NCBI GenBank assembly: GCA_035547915.1
Contig: DASZTS010000141.1
Coordinates: 32,559-96,558, forward strand
Source of the DNA: DASSFG01 sp035547915
Lineage (GTDB): Bacteria > Planctomycetota > Planctomycetia > Pirellulales > JAICIG01
Direction: 5' to 3'
DNA length: 64,000 nt
Part shown: one piece after another, positions 52,429 to 62,935 of the stretch
How positions within the stretch are numbered: the first letter of the stretch is position 1
Layout of the letters: each line of letters starts with the position of its first letter
Position numbers and translations under genes: made by a program
Notes under the pieces: generated by a model
The model's input: the letters and a program-made list of their open reading frames with translations, nothing else
Database searches by the model: none
Told to the model about the DNA's origin: nothing

Positions 52429-55400
52429 CTACGCGACGTTCGCTACCTCGACTGCCGCCCCGCTGCTGTTGTTGAGGGTCTTGACGATCGCGGTCAATGG
52501 GCCCGCGGCCGTCGGCTTGGTGGTGAAGGTTATGGTGAGCGACGTGGCCGTCGCCGCGGTAACCGTGCCGACCGCGCCGTCGTTGAACGTGACCGTGTTG
52601 TTGCCCGGAGTCGAGTTGAAGCCGAAGCCGTTGATCGTCAGCGTCGTAGCGCTGGTCGCCAGGCTGGCGCTGCTGGTGGTCACCACCGGGACGACCGTGG
52701 CGACCTGGACGGCGGTGCCGCTGCTCGCGCTGTTAGTCGTGACAACGGCCGTCAGGCTGCCGACCGCTGTCGGCGGCGTGGTGAGAGTCACGGTGAGCGA
52801 GGTCGCGGTGGCCGAGGTGACCGTGCCCACGGCGCCGTTGTTGAATACGACCGTATTATTGCCGGCGGTCGTATCGAAGCCGAAGCCGTTGATCGTGAGC
52901 GTGGTTCCATTGATCGGCAGGCTAGCGGTGCTGCTGGTGACACCCGGCACGACGGTGGCCACCTGCACCGGCGTGCCGCTGCTCACGCTGTCGGTCGTGA
53001 CAACGGCCGTCAGATTGCCAAGCGACGTCGGTTTCGTCGACAAGTTCACGGTGAGCGAAGTCGTCGTCGCGATCGTGACGGTTCCTACGGCACCGTTGCT
53101 CAGGGTGACCGTGTTGTGAGCGGCCGTCGCATCGAAGCCGAAGCCGGTGATGGTGAGCGTGTTCGCACCGGCGCTCAAGTTGGCGGTACTGCTGGTCACG
53201 ACGGGCACCACGGTGGCTACCTGGATCGGCGTGCCGCTGCTTACGGTGTCGGTCGTGACCACGGCCGTCAGACTGCCAAGAGTCGTCGGCTTCGTCGAGA
53301 AGGTTACGGTGAGCGAAGTGGCGGTCGCGGAGACGACGGTGCCCACCGCCCCGTTATTGAAGGTCACGGTGTTATGGGCGGCCGTCGTATCGAAGCCGAA
53401 GCCGTTGATCGTGATCGACGTTGCGTTGGCGGCCAGATTCGCGCTCTTGACGGTGACGACCGGCGCCACCGTGGCCACCTGCACCGCCGTGCCGCTGGTT
53501 GCCCCGTTGGTCGTGACCACCGCGGTCAGACTACCCGCCGAGGTCGGCTTGGTCGAGAACGTGACGGTGAGCGACGTCGGCGTGGCGGCGGTGATGCCGT
53601 CGATCGCCCCGTCGTTGAAGGTGATGCTGTTGTGCGTGGTGGTCGGGTCGAAGCCGAAGCCGTTGATGGTGAGTGTGGTCGCATTCGCGCCCAGGCTCGC
53701 CGTGCTGCTGGTCACGACCGGCGTGACCGTGGCCACCTGAACGGCGGAACCGCTTGTCACTCCGTCGGTCACAACGATGGCGGTCAGACTGCCTCCGCTG
53801 ATCGGCTTGGTCGAGAAGGTGACGGTGAGCGATGTCGCGGTGGCGGCAGTGACAGTGCCCACCGCCCCGTTGTTGAAGATCACGGTGTTGTTGGCCGCGG
53901 TCGTGTCGAAGCCGGTGCCGCCGATGTTGACCGTGGCCGCGTTGGCGGCCAAGTTGGCGGTGCTGCTGGTGACGGTCGGCGCAGTTATGGACGCCACGAC
54001 GTTGGCGACCTGCACCGCGGAACCGCTGCTCGCCGAATCGGTCGTGACCACCGCGGTCAGACTGCCCGTGGCGGAGGGCCCCGTCGAAAGCGTCACGGTG
54101 AGCGATGTTGCCGTGGCAGCGGTGACGGTACCCACAGCCGAGTTGTTGAAGGCCACCGTGTTGTGAGCCGCCGTCGGATCGAAGCCGAAGCCATTGATCG
54201 TGACGATCGTTCCATTGGTGGCCAGGCTGGCGGTGCTGGCGGTGACGACCGGCGTGACGGTGGCCACTTGGATGGCGGCGCCGCTGCTCACACTATTGGT
54301 CGTGACCACGGCAGTCAGGTTGCCGGTGACGGGCTTCGTCGAGAGCGTTACGGTGAGCGACGTCGGCGTCGCCGTGGTGACGGTGCCCACCGCTCCGTTG
54401 TTGAAGGTCACGGTGTTATGGGCGGCCGTGGGATCGAAGCCCAGGCCGGTGATCGTGAGCGTGGCCGCGTTGGCGGCCAGGTTGGCGGTGTTGCTCGTCA
54501 CGACCGGCGTGACGGTGGCCACTTGGACGGCGGCGCCGCTGCTCACGCTGTCGGTCGTGACCGTGGCCGACAAGCTTCCGGCCGTCGTGGGCTTGGTCGA
54601 TAACGACACGGTCAGCGAAGTGGGAGTGGCAGCGGTGACGGTGCCCACCACCCCGTCGGTGAAGGTAACGGTATTGTGGGCCGCCGTCGGATCGAAGCCG
54701 AAGCCATTGATCGTGAGTGTCGTCGCGTTGGCGGCCAGGTTGGCGGTGCTGCTCGTCACCGCCGGCGCGACGGTAGCGATCTGGATCGGAGCGCCACTGC
54801 TTATGCCGTTCGTCGTGACGACGGCCGTCAGGCTGCCAGCGGTGATCGGCTTGGTCGAGAATGTTACGGTGAGCGAAGTCGCCGTCGCCGCGGTGATGGC
54901 GTCGACCGCGCCGTCATTGAACACGATACTGTTGTTCCCTGGCGTGGTGGAGAAGCCGACCCCGTTGATGGTCAGCGTCGTCGCGTTGGCGGCCAGGTTG
55001 GCGGTGCTGCTGGACACGGCCGGCGCCACGGTGGCCACCTGCACGGGCGTGCCGCTGCTCACAAGGTTGGAAGTCACGACAGCCGTCAGGCTGCCCAGAG
55101 CGGTCGGCTTGGTGGAGAAGGTCACGGTGAGTGAAGTGGCGGTCGCCGTCGTGACGGTGCCCACCGCCCCGTCGTTGAAGGTCACGGTGTTGTTCGCGGC
55201 CGTCGTCGAGAAGCCAACGCCGTTGATGGTGATTGTACTTGCGTTGGGGGCCAGGTTGGCGGTGCTGCTGGTCACGCCCGGCGACACGGTGGCCACTTGT
55301 ACGGCCGAGCCGCTCGACAGGCTGTTCGTCGTGACCACGGCGGTCAGATTGCCCAGCGAGGTTGGCTTGGTGGAGAACGTCACGGTGAGCGTGGTGGGCG

Positions 55401-58400
55401 TGGCCGCGGTAACGGCGCCTACTGCGCTGTCGTTGAAGACGACCGTATTGTGGGCGGCCGTCGGATCGAAGCCGAAGCCGTGGATGGTGACCGAGGTCGA
55501 GTTCGCGGGCAGGTTGGCGGTGCTGCTCGTCACCACCGGAGTGATGGTGGCCACCTGCACGGGCGTGCCACTGTTCACACCGTCTCTCGAGACCACGGCG
55601 GTCATGCTGCCGGCGGTGGTCGGCAGGGTAGAGAACGTGATGGTGAGCTGCGTGGCGGTCGCCGCCGTCACGGCATCGATCGCGCCGTCGCTGAAGACAA
55701 CCGAATTGTTCGCGGCCGTGGTGTCGAAGCCGGTGCCGTTGATGATGAGCGTCGTGGCATTGGCGGCCAGGTTGGCGGTGTTGCTGGTCACGGTCGGTGC
55801 AGTCGTGATGGAAGGCACGACGGTCGCTACTTGGACCGCCGAGCCAGCGCTCAGTCCGTTGGTCGTGACCGCGGCACTCAGGCTGCCCGTTGCCTTCGGC
55901 TTGGTGGAGAACGTCACGGTCAGCGCGGTGGGCGTGGCCGATGTGACGGTACCGACGGCGGCCCCGTTGCTGAAGACCACCGTGTTATGGGCCGCGACCG
56001 GATCGAAGCCACTGCCGCGGATGATCATCGCCTGCGCGTTCAACGCGACACTGACCGTGCTGGTGGTGACCACGGGCGTTACCGTGGCGACCTGCACGGC
56101 GGAGCCACTGCTGGCGCCGTTGGATGTGACAATGGCCGTCAGGCTGCCGGCGGTGGCCGGCTTGGTCGAGAACGTCACGGTGAGCAACGTGTTGGTCGAC
56201 GCGGTGATGCCGTCGATGGCTCCATCGTTGAAGACGATGCTGTTGTTGGCGGCCGTCGTGTCGAAACCGAGGCCGTGGATGGTCAGCGTCGTGGCATTGG
56301 CCGACACGTTGGTGGTGCTGCTGGTCACGACGGGCGTGACCGTGGCAACTTGGACTGCCGTTCCGCTGCTCTGACCCTTGGTGGTGACCACGGCGGTCAG
56401 ACTGCCCGCAACCACCGGCAGCGTCGAGAAGGTTACCGTGAGCGAGGTCGTCGTGGCCGCGGTGACGGTGCCGACGGCGCCGTCGTTGAACGTGACCGAA
56501 TTGTTCGAGGCCGTGCTGTTGAAGCCGAAGCCGTTGATGACCAGTGTGGTCGCGTTGGCGGCCAGGTTGCCCGTGCTGGTGGTCACCGCGGGTTTGACCG
56601 TGGCGACTTGCACCGCCGCACCGCTGCCGACGCCGTTCGTGGTAACCACGGCCGTCAGGCTGCCCACGGCGGTCGGCTTCGTGGAAAGGGTCACGGTGAG
56701 CGAAGTGGCGGTTGCCGCGCTGACGGTGCCGACCGCGCCGTTGTTAAACACCACGGTGTTGTTCCCCGGCGTCGTAGAGAAACCGACACCGGTGATCGTG
56801 AGCGTGCTCGCGTTGGCCGCCAGGCTGGCCGTGCTGCCGGTCACCACCGGCGCGACGTTGGCCACCTGCACCGGCGATCCGCTGCTGATACCGTCCGTCG
56901 TGACCACGGCCGTCAGGCTACCGGCGGTCGTCGGGTTGGTAGAGAAGGTCACGGTGAGAGAGGTCGGCGTCGCGGCGCTGATGCCGTCGATCGCGCCGTC
57001 GTTGAAGACGATGCTGTTGTTCGCCTTGGTGGGGTCGAAACCAAAACCGTTGATCGTGAGCGTGCCGCCATTGGCAGCCAAGGTGACGGTGCTGCTGGTG
57101 ACCACCGGCGCGACCGTGGCCACTTGCACCGCGGTGCCGCTGCTGACGCCGTCGGTCGTGACCACGGCCGTCAGGTTGCCCATCGTGGTCGGATTGGTCG
57201 AGAACGTCACGGTGAGCATCGTCGCGGTCGCGGCGGTGACGGTGCCGACGGCTCCGTTGTTGAAGACGACCGCGTTCTTGCTGGCCGTCGTGTCGAAACC
57301 GAAGCCGTTGATCGTGAGCGTGGCCGCGTTGGCCGCCAGATTCGCGGTGCTGCTCGTAACCACCGGGACGACCGAGGCCACCTGCGTGGCGGGTCCGCTC
57401 GTGACGCTGTCGGTCGTGACCACGGCGGTCAAGTTGCCGACGGCTGTTGGGCCGGTGGATAGGGTCACGGTGAGCGACGTGGGCGTGGCGGCGGTAACGG
57501 TGCCGACGGCCCCATTGTTGAACGCGACCGTGTTGTGGGCCGCCGTAGGATCGAAGCCGAAGCCGTTGATCGTGACCGTCGTGGCGTTGATCGCCATGCT
57601 GGCGGTGCTACTTGTCACGACCGGCGTCACGCTAGCCACCTGGACCGCCGAGCCGCTGCTCACCGAATTGGTAGTGACCACGGCGGTCAAATTAGCGGCC
57701 GTGGTGGGCTTCGTGGAGAAGCTCACCGTCAGCGAGGTCGGTGTGGCCGCGGTAATGCCGTCGATGGCTCCGTCGTTGAAGGTGATGGTGTTGTTCGCCG
57801 CGGTCGGGTCGAAGCCGAAACCGTTGATCGTCAGCGTGCCCGAATTGGCACCGAGGTTGACGGTGCTGCTCGTGACGACCGGTGTGACGGTGGCCACTTG
57901 CACGGCCGTGCCGCTGGTTACCCCGTCGCTCGTGACCACGGCCGTCAAGACGCCGGCCGTGGCCGGAGCGATCGCGAAGGTCACGGTCAGGGCATTCGCG
58001 GTCGCGGCGGTGACGGTGCCGACGGCGCCATCGTTGAACGTGACCGTGTTGTTGCCGGGAGTCGTGTCGAAGCCGAAGCCGTTGATCGTGATCGTCGAGG
58101 CGTTGGCGGCCAGGTTGGCGGTGCTGGTGGTCACCACCGGGGTTACCGTGGCCACCTGCAATGCCGGGCCGGCGCTCAAGCCACCGACCGACACCGCCGC
58201 GGTCAGGTTGCCGGCTTTGGTCGGAGCGGTGGAGAAGGTTACCGTGAGCGAAGTCGGGGTGGCCGCGGTGACGGTACCCACCGCGCCGTCATTGAAGGTG
58301 ACGGTATTGTTCCCGGCCGTCGGATCGAAGCCGTAGCCGTTGATCGTGAGCGTGGTGGCGTTGGCGGCCAGGTTGGCGGTGCTGCTGGTCACCACCGGAT

Positions 58401-61400
58401 TGACCGTGGCGACTTGTACTTGGCTGGAACTGCTCACCCCATCGGTGGTGACCAAGGCCAGCATGTTGCCGGCGGTGGCCGGGAACTGCGAGATAGTCAC
58501 CGTGAGCAGGGTCGGCGTCGCGCTGGAGACGGCACCGACCGCGCCATTGCTGAAGACGACGGTGTTGTTGGCGGCGGTGGTGTCGAAGCCGAGGCCGTTG
58601 ATCGTGAGCCAAGTCGCGTTCGCGGCCAGCGTATAACCGGCGTTCGAGCGGACAAACGGCGCGACCGTGGCCACTTGCACCGCGGTGCCGCTGCTCAAGC
58701 CGCCCGTGGTGACCACCGCCGTCAGGCTGCCCGCGGCGGTCGGCTTGGCCGAGAACGTCACGGTGAGCGAAGTCGGGGTGGCCGCGGTGACGATTCCCGC
58801 GGCGCCGTTGTTGAGAACGACCGTGTTGTTGGCGGCCGTCGGGCTGAAACCGAGGCCGTTGATCGTCAGAGTGTTCGCGTTGATGGCCAGGTTGTCGGTG
58901 GCAGACGTTATGACCGGGGTGACCGTGGCGACTTGCATCGCGGCGCCGCTCGCCACACCGTCGGTGGTCACGATGGCGGTCAGGCTACCGGCGGTCGTGG
59001 GGCCCGTGGAGAATGCCACGGTCAGCGAGGTGGGTGTCGAGGCGGTGACCGTGCCGACCGCGCCGTTGTTGAAGGCGACTGTGTTGTTACCGGCCGTGGT
59101 GTCGAAGCCGGAGCCGTTGATGGTGATGGTCGTTGCATCGGCGCCCAGGCTGTCGGTGCTACTGGTGACAGCCGGCGTGACGGTGGCCACCTGCACGGCC
59201 GTGCCGCTGCTGCTGGAGCCGGTCGTAACCACCGCGTTCAAGGGGCCTGCGGTGGCGGGTGCCGTCGTGAGCGTCACGGTGAGCGATGTCGGCGTCGACG
59301 AGGCGACGGAGCCGACCGCTCCGTTGTTGAACGTCACTGTGTTGTTTCCGGCCGTCGCGTCGAAGCCGAAGCCGTTGATGGTCAGGGTGGTCGCGCCGGC
59401 CGCCAACTGATTGGCGGTGTTCGCACGCACGACCGGCGTCACGTTCGCCACCTGTACCGCGGAGCCGCTCGATGCGCCATCGGTGGTGACCACGGCCGTC
59501 AGGCTGCCGGCCGTCGTCGGTTTGGTGAACAGCGACACCGTGAGCGCCGTCGCATTGGCCGCGGTAACCGAGCCCACCGCGCCGTCGTTGAACACGACCG
59601 TGTTGTTGGCGGCCGTGGTGTCGAAGCCCGAGCCGTTGATGGTCAGCGTCGTCGCATTGGCGGCCAGGTTGTTCGTATTGCTGGTGACAACCGGCGTGAC
59701 GGTGGCCACCTGTACCGCCGTGCCGCTGCTCACGCCATCGGTCGTAACGACGGCATTCAGCCTGCCGGCCGTCGTCGGCGGCGTAGAGAACGTGACGGTG
59801 AGCGTCGTCGTTGTCGCCGCCGTGACGGTGCCCACCGCCCCGTCGTTGAACGTGACCGTGTTGTTGCCGGCCGTGGCATCGAAGCCAAAGCCGTTGATCG
59901 TGAGGGTGGGCGCATTGATCGCTAGGCCGGTGGTGCTGCTGGTGATCACCGGTTTGACCGTGGCCACTTGCACCACGGCGCCGTTGCTCACGCCGTCCGT
60001 CGTGACGGTGGCGGTGAGGCTGCCGGCCGCGGCGGGCGCGGTCGACAGGTTTACCGTCAGCGCGGTAGCGGTCGCCGAGCCGACCGTTCCGACCGCCCCG
60101 TCGTTGAACACCACGATGTTGTGGTTGGCCGTGGTATCGAAGCCGACACCGATGATCGTGACGCTCGCGGCGCTGTCGGGCAACACGTTACCGCTGTTCG
60201 CGCGGACAATCGGCGTAACGGTGGCCACCTGGGTCGCCGAGCCGCTGTTGGCCCCGGCGGTCGTGACCACCGCGGTCAGGGTGCCCGCCGAGGTCGGCTC
60301 GGTCGAGAGTGTCACCGTGAGCGAGGTGGCGGTCGCCGCGGTGACCGTCCCGACGGCGCCGTCGTTCAGAACGACCGTGTTGTTTCCAGGCGTGGTGCCG
60401 TCGAAGCCGAAGCCGGAGATGGTGAGCGACGTGGCGTTGGCCGCCAACGGATTCGCCGTATTCGCCACCACGACGGGTGTGACCGTGGCTGCCTGCACGG
60501 CGGCGCCGCTACTGATGCTGTCGGTCGTGACCACCGCGGTCAGGTTGCCCGCCTTGGTCGGCTCGGTCGTCAGCGTCACGGTGAGCGAAGTATTGGTGGC
60601 GGCCGTGACCGTGCCCACCGCGCCGTCATTCAAGGTGATGGTGTTGTTGCCGACGGTGGTGTCGAAGCCGAAGCCGTTGATCGTGAGCGTGGGCGAGTTG
60701 GCCGCCAGGTTGGCGGTGCTGCTGGTTACCACGGGCGTGACCGTGGAGACCTGCACGAAGGCGCCGTTGCTGACGCCGTCGGCCGTGACCACGGCGTCCA
60801 AGTTACCCGCCGTGTCGGGACCCGTGGTGATGTTGACCGTCAGCGAGGTGGTCGTGGCGGAGGCAACGGTGCCGACGGCGCCGTCGTCGAAGACGACCGT
60901 GTCGTTGGCGGCCGTGCTATCGAAATTGGTCCCCGCGATCGTGATCGTGGTGGCATTGGCGGCCAGGTTCGAGGTGCTGCTCGTCACCACCGGTACCGCC
61001 GCGGTGACCGTAGCCACCTGCACGGCCGAGCCGCTGCTGTCGGTGTTGGTCGTCACGATGGCCGTCAGACTGCCCGTGGCGCTGGGCGGGGTCGTGATGT
61101 TTACGGTCAGCGAGGTGGCGGTCGCCGCGGTAACGGTCCCGGCCGCTCCGTCGCTGAGAACAACCGTGTTGTGGTTGGCCGTGGTGTCGAAGCCGAAGCC
61201 GTTGATCGTGAGCGTGGTCGCGTTGAGCGGCAAACTGATCGTGCTGCTGGTCACCACGGGCACGACCTTGGCCACCTGCACGGCCGAGCCGCTACTGACC
61301 CCGTCGGTGGTGACGACCGCCGTCAAGCTGCCGACCGCGCTCGGCAGGGCAGAAAACGTGACGGTGAGCGAGGTCGGTGTCGCGGCGGTGACGGTTCCCG

Positions 61401-62448
61401 TGGCTCCGTTGTTGAAGGTGACCGTGTTGTTGCTTGCGGTCGTATCGAAGCCGGAGCCGTTGATGGTCAGAGTCGGAGAGTTGATGGGCGAACTGGCGGT
61501 GCTGCTCGTCACCACCGGCGTCACTGTGGCCACCTGCGTGGCCGCGCCGCTGCTGACGCCATTGGTCGTAACCACCGCGTCCAGATTGCCCGCACTCGTG
61601 GGAGGCGTCGTAAGCGTCACGGTGAGCGAAGTCGTCGTGGACGACGCGACGGTGCCGACGGCTCCGTTATCGAAGACGACCGTATTGTGGGCGGCCGTGC
61701 CGTCGAAGCCCACGCCGTGGATGGTGATGCTGGCGGCGTTCGCGGCCAGGGCGGCGGTGCTCCCCGTCACCACGGGCGCGACGGTGGCCACCTGGATCGG
61801 CGCGCTGCTGGCCTCGGTGTCGGTCGTGACGACGGCCGTCAGGCTGCCGCCGGTGGGAGCGACGGAGAAGGTTACGGTGAGCGAAGTCGGGGTCGCATTG
61901 GTCACGGCTCCGACCGCGGCGCCGTTGAAGGCGACCGTATTGTGTGCGGCGGTCGCATCGAAGCCGAAGCCATTGATGGTGAGCGTGGCCGCATTGGCGC
62001 CCATGCTGGCGGTGCTGCTCGTCACGTCGGGAATGACGGTTCCGACCTGCACGGCCGAACCGCTGCTGACACCGTCGGAGGTGACGACGGCCGTGAGGTT
62101 GCCTGCCGTCGTCGGATTGGTCGTCAGCGCCACGGTGAGCGAAGTGGCCGTCGCCCCGGTGACCGTGCCCACGGCCCCGTCGTTGAAGGCGACCGTGTTG
62201 TTGTTGACGATCGGATCGAAGCCGGTGCCGCTGATGGTGATGGAGCCGGCGTCGGCCGCGATGTTGGCGGTGTTCGCGGTCACGGTCACACCGCTCAGCA
62301 TGCTCCGGTCTTCCAGATACTCAGCATGGAAGCGTCGCGGCACGAAAGAACCGACGTGTTTGCTTCTTCGTCGCGAACGTGCCGGTCGGTCCGCATGGAA
62401 CAATGATTTAATCCACGCCCTGAACGAGAACGATGGTAGCATGCCCAT
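52429..62448 (-). CDS. Giant cell-surface-type protein with 38 tandem 86-residue modules
   Basis: This is a 3339-residue protein in one uninterrupted frame. The N-terminus (residues 1-52) is basic and carries FHAEYLEDRSMLSG, an LEPR-XLL-like motif seen at the start of planctomycete giant surface proteins. From residue 53 on, 38 modules of about 86 residues follow. Each has LTINGFGFD, NTVTFNDGAVGTVTAATPTS, LTVTFST, then LTAVVTTDGVSSGSAVQVAT. The pattern resembles IPT/TIG-like Ig folds. Modules differ mainly at surface positions, so they probably fold alike. No anchoring motif is present at the C-terminus, which ends just after the last module. The ATG at 62448 has AAAGAGAG upstream. A role in adhesion or cell-surface structure is inferred. 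Confidence 0.93.
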   Translation of the reverse strand: MGMLPSFSFRAWIKSLFHADRPARSRRRSKHVGSFVPRRFHAEYLEDRSMLSGVTVTANTANIAADAGSITISGTGFDPIVNNNTVAFNDGAVGTVTGATATSLTVALTTNPTTAGNLTAVVTSDGVSSGSAVQVGTVIPDVTSSTASMGANAATLTINGFGFDATAAHNTVAFNGAAVGAVTNATPTSLTVTFSVAPTGGSLTAVVTTDTEASSAPIQVATVAPVVTGSTAALAANAASITIHGVGFDGTAAHNTVVFDNGAVGTVASSTTTSLTVTLTTPPTSAGNLDAVVTTNGVSSGAATQVATVTPVVTSSTASSPINSPTLTINGSGFDTTASNNTVTFNNGATGTVTAATPTSLTVTFSALPSAVGSLTAVVTTDGVSSGSAVQVAKVVPVVTSSTISLPLNATTLTINGFGFDTTANHNTVVLSDGAAGTVTAATATSLTVNITTPPSATGSLTAIVTTNTDSSGSAVQVATVTAAVPVVTSSTSNLAANATTITIAGTNFDSTAANDTVVFDDGAVGTVASATTTSLTVNITTGPDTAGNLDAVVTADGVSNGAFVQVSTVTPVVTSSTANLAANSPTLTINGFGFDTTVGNNTITLNDGAVGTVTAATNTSLTVTLTTEPTKAGNLTAVVTTDSISSGAAVQAATVTPVVVANTANPLAANATSLTISGFGFDGTTPGNNTVVLNDGAVGTVTAATATSLTVTLSTEPTSAGTLTAVVTTAGANSGSATQVATVTPIVRANSGNVLPDSAASVTIIGVGFDTTANHNIVVFNDGAVGTVGSATATALTVNLSTAPAAAGSLTATVTTDGVSNGAVVQVATVKPVITSSTTGLAINAPTLTINGFGFDATAGNNTVTFNDGAVGTVTAATTTTLTVTFSTPPTTAGRLNAVVTTDGVSSGTAVQVATVTPVVTSNTNNLAANATTLTINGSGFDTTAANNTVVFNDGAVGSVTAANATALTVSLFTKPTTAGSLTAVVTTDGASSGSAVQVANVTPVVRANTANQLAAGATTLTINGFGFDATAGNNTVTFNNGAVGSVASSTPTSLTVTLTTAPATAGPLNAVVTTGSSSSGTAVQVATVTPAVTSSTDSLGADATTITINGSGFDTTAGNNTVAFNNGAVGTVTASTPTSLTVAFSTGPTTAGSLTAIVTTDGVASGAAMQVATVTPVITSATDNLAINANTLTINGLGFSPTAANNTVVLNNGAAGIVTAATPTSLTVTFSAKPTAAGSLTAVVTTGGLSSGTAVQVATVAPFVRSNAGYTLAANATWLTINGLGFDTTAANNTVVFSNGAVGAVSSATPTLLTVTISQFPATAGNMLALVTTDGVSSSSQVQVATVNPVVTSSTANLAANATTLTINGYGFDPTAGNNTVTFNDGAVGTVTAATPTSLTVTFSTAPTKAGNLTAAVSVGGLSAGPALQVATVTPVVTTSTANLAANASTITINGFGFDTTPGNNTVTFNDGAVGTVTAATANALTVTFAIAPATAGVLTAVVTSDGVTSGTAVQVATVTPVVTSSTVNLGANSGTLTINGFGFDPTAANNTITFNDGAIDGITAATPTSLTVSFSTKPTTAANLTAVVTTNSVSSGSAVQVASVTPVVTSSTASMAINATTVTINGFGFDPTAAHNTVAFNNGAVGTVTAATPTSLTVTLSTGPTAVGNLTAVVTTDSVTSGPATQVASVVPVVTSSTANLAANAATLTINGFGFDTTASKNAVVFNNGAVGTVTAATATMLTVTFSTNPTTMGNLTAVVTTDGVSSGTAVQVATVAPVVTSSTVTLAANGGTLTINGFGFDPTKANNSIVFNDGAIDGISAATPTSLTVTFSTNPTTAGSLTAVVTTDGISSGSPVQVANVAPVVTGSTASLAANASTLTITGVGFSTTPGNNTVVFNNGAVGTVSAATATSLTVTLSTKPTAVGSLTAVVTTNGVGSGAAVQVATVKPAVTTSTGNLAANATTLVINGFGFNSTASNNSVTFNDGAVGTVTAATTTSLTVTFSTLPVVAGSLTAVVTTKGQSSGTAVQVATVTPVVTSSTTNVSANATTLTIHGLGFDTTAANNSIVFNDGAIDGITASTNTLLTVTFSTKPATAGSLTAIVTSNGASSGSAVQVATVTPVVTTSTVSVALNAQAMIIRGSGFDPVAAHNTVVFSNGAAVGTVTSATPTALTVTFSTKPKATGSLSAAVTTNGLSAGSAVQVATVVPSITTAPTVTSNTANLAANATTLIINGTGFDTTAANNSVVFSDGAIDAVTAATATQLTITFSTLPTTAGSMTAVVSRDGVNSGTPVQVATITPVVTSSTANLPANSTSVTIHGFGFDPTAAHNTVVFNDSAVGAVTAATPTTLTVTFSTKPTSLGNLTAVVTTNSLSSGSAVQVATVSPGVTSSTANLAPNASTITINGVGFSTTAANNTVTFNDGAVGTVTTATATSLTVTFSTKPTALGSLTAVVTSNLVSSGTPVQVATVAPAVSSSTANLAANATTLTINGVGFSTTPGNNSIVFNDGAVDAITAATATSLTVTFSTKPITAGSLTAVVTTNGISSGAPIQIATVAPAVTSSTANLAANATTLTINGFGFDPTAAHNTVTFTDGVVGTVTAATPTSLTVSLSTKPTTAGSLSATVTTDSVSSGAAVQVATVTPVVTSNTANLAANAATLTITGLGFDPTAAHNTVTFNNGAVGTVTTATPTSLTVTLSTKPVTGNLTAVVTTNSVSSGAAIQVATVTPVVTASTASLATNGTIVTINGFGFDPTAAHNTVAFNNSAVGTVTAATATSLTVTLSTGPSATGSLTAVVTTDSASSGSAVQVANVVASITAPTVTSSTANLAANAATVNIGGTGFDTTAANNTVIFNNGAVGTVTAATATSLTVTFSTKPISGGSLTAIVVTDGVTSGSAVQVATVTPVVTSSTASLGANATTLTINGFGFDPTTTHNSITFNDGAIDGITAATPTSLTVTFSTKPTSAGSLTAVVTTNGATSGTAVQVATVAPVVTVKSANLAANATSITINGFGFDTTAAHNTVTFNNGAVGTVVSATATSLTVTFSTKPTTLGSLTAVVTTDTVSSGTPIQVATVVPVVTSSTANLSAGANTLTITGFGFDATAAHNTVTLSNGAVGTVTIATTTSLTVNLSTKPTSLGNLTAVVTTDSVSSGTPVQVATVVPGVTSSTASLPINGTTLTINGFGFDTTAGNNTVVFNNGAVGTVTSATATSLTVTLTTPPTAVGSLTAVVTTNSASSGTAVQVATVVPVVTTSSASLATSATTLTINGFGFNSTPGNNTVTFNDGAVGTVTAATATSLTITFTTKPTAAGPLTAIVKTLNNSSGAAVEVANVA
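52432..62292 (-). repeat. 258-bp tandem repeat array (38 units)
   Basis: DNA units of about 258 bp encode the modules of the giant protein. A few units carry small insertions (for example PSITTAPTVTSN and ASITAPTVTSS) that lengthen them by a few codons. The array is a natural substrate for recombination and is likely to vary in copy number between strains. Long open frames on the opposite strand are by-products of its stop-poor composition. Confidence 0.9.
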
Positions 62449-62605
62449 CTTAACTCTCTTTGAATTGTGAGATTGTGCGCAGTCGGAGGAGGTATCGGCA
62501 CAAATCGAGCGACAGGCGAAGTAAAAGACTTTTTCTTTAAAATTTTGCCGCGACGCCGCGATCTGCCATCGAGGGTGAAGACGCGGGTGGTGAGCAGGGG
62601 CGATA

Positions 62606-62702
62606 GGAATGGCTGACAGAATTGGAAGCCGGAGCGCGGCGGGAAAGAATCGGCCGGTGAACGCCGATTCTTCAAAGCTCGGTACCGTTTGTCGGTTGCT
62701 CT
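62606..62702 (+). repeat. Dispersed inverted-repeat element, copy E
   Basis: This is a 97-bp copy with a degraded left end (GGAATGGCTGACAGAATTGG) and a good right end (ACCGTTTGTCGGTTGCTCT). Its internal hairpin is ATCGGCCGGTGAACGCCGAT. It lies about 160 bases upstream of the giant gene start. Confidence 0.75.
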
Positions 62703-62769
62703 GTAGAGTGCCGCCGAGTGAGACGTATTTTTTGAGACCTGCCGACGGCGGTCGCCGAGCTTGCGGGTT

Positions 62770-62820
62770 AGCGCGGCTGACGAGACCCGGAAGCCGGAGC
62801 GCGGCGGGCAACAAATCGGC
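62770..62820 (+). repeat. Dispersed inverted-repeat element, partial copy F
   Basis: AGCGCGGCTGACGAGACCCG followed by GAAGCCGGAGCGCGGC matches the left half of the element, but the hairpin and right end have decayed. It sits 70 bases from copy E, in the same orientation, between the giant gene and the DUF4214 gene. Confidence 0.6.
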
Positions 62821-62935
62821 CTTGATGGCTGTTCGAGTCGAAACCGTCGCGGACTAACACGAGCTACGGCTCAGCATGCCGCGTGTGTTCCAGATGGTCG
62901 ATCGTCTCGGTCGACCGCGACGGCCGCTCGGAGTG

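Noticed and set aside
52432..62292. Possible CRISPR array
   Set aside because: The repeats are 258-bp coding modules with no unique spacers between short repeats, and no cas genes are present.
52381..62470. Very long open frames on the plus strand (700-1000 residues) opposite the giant gene
   Set aside because: They mirror the repeat array, have Arg/Gly/His-rich or Val/Leu/Ala-repeat composition, and no ribosome binding site. The minus-strand frame is unbroken with a proper start.
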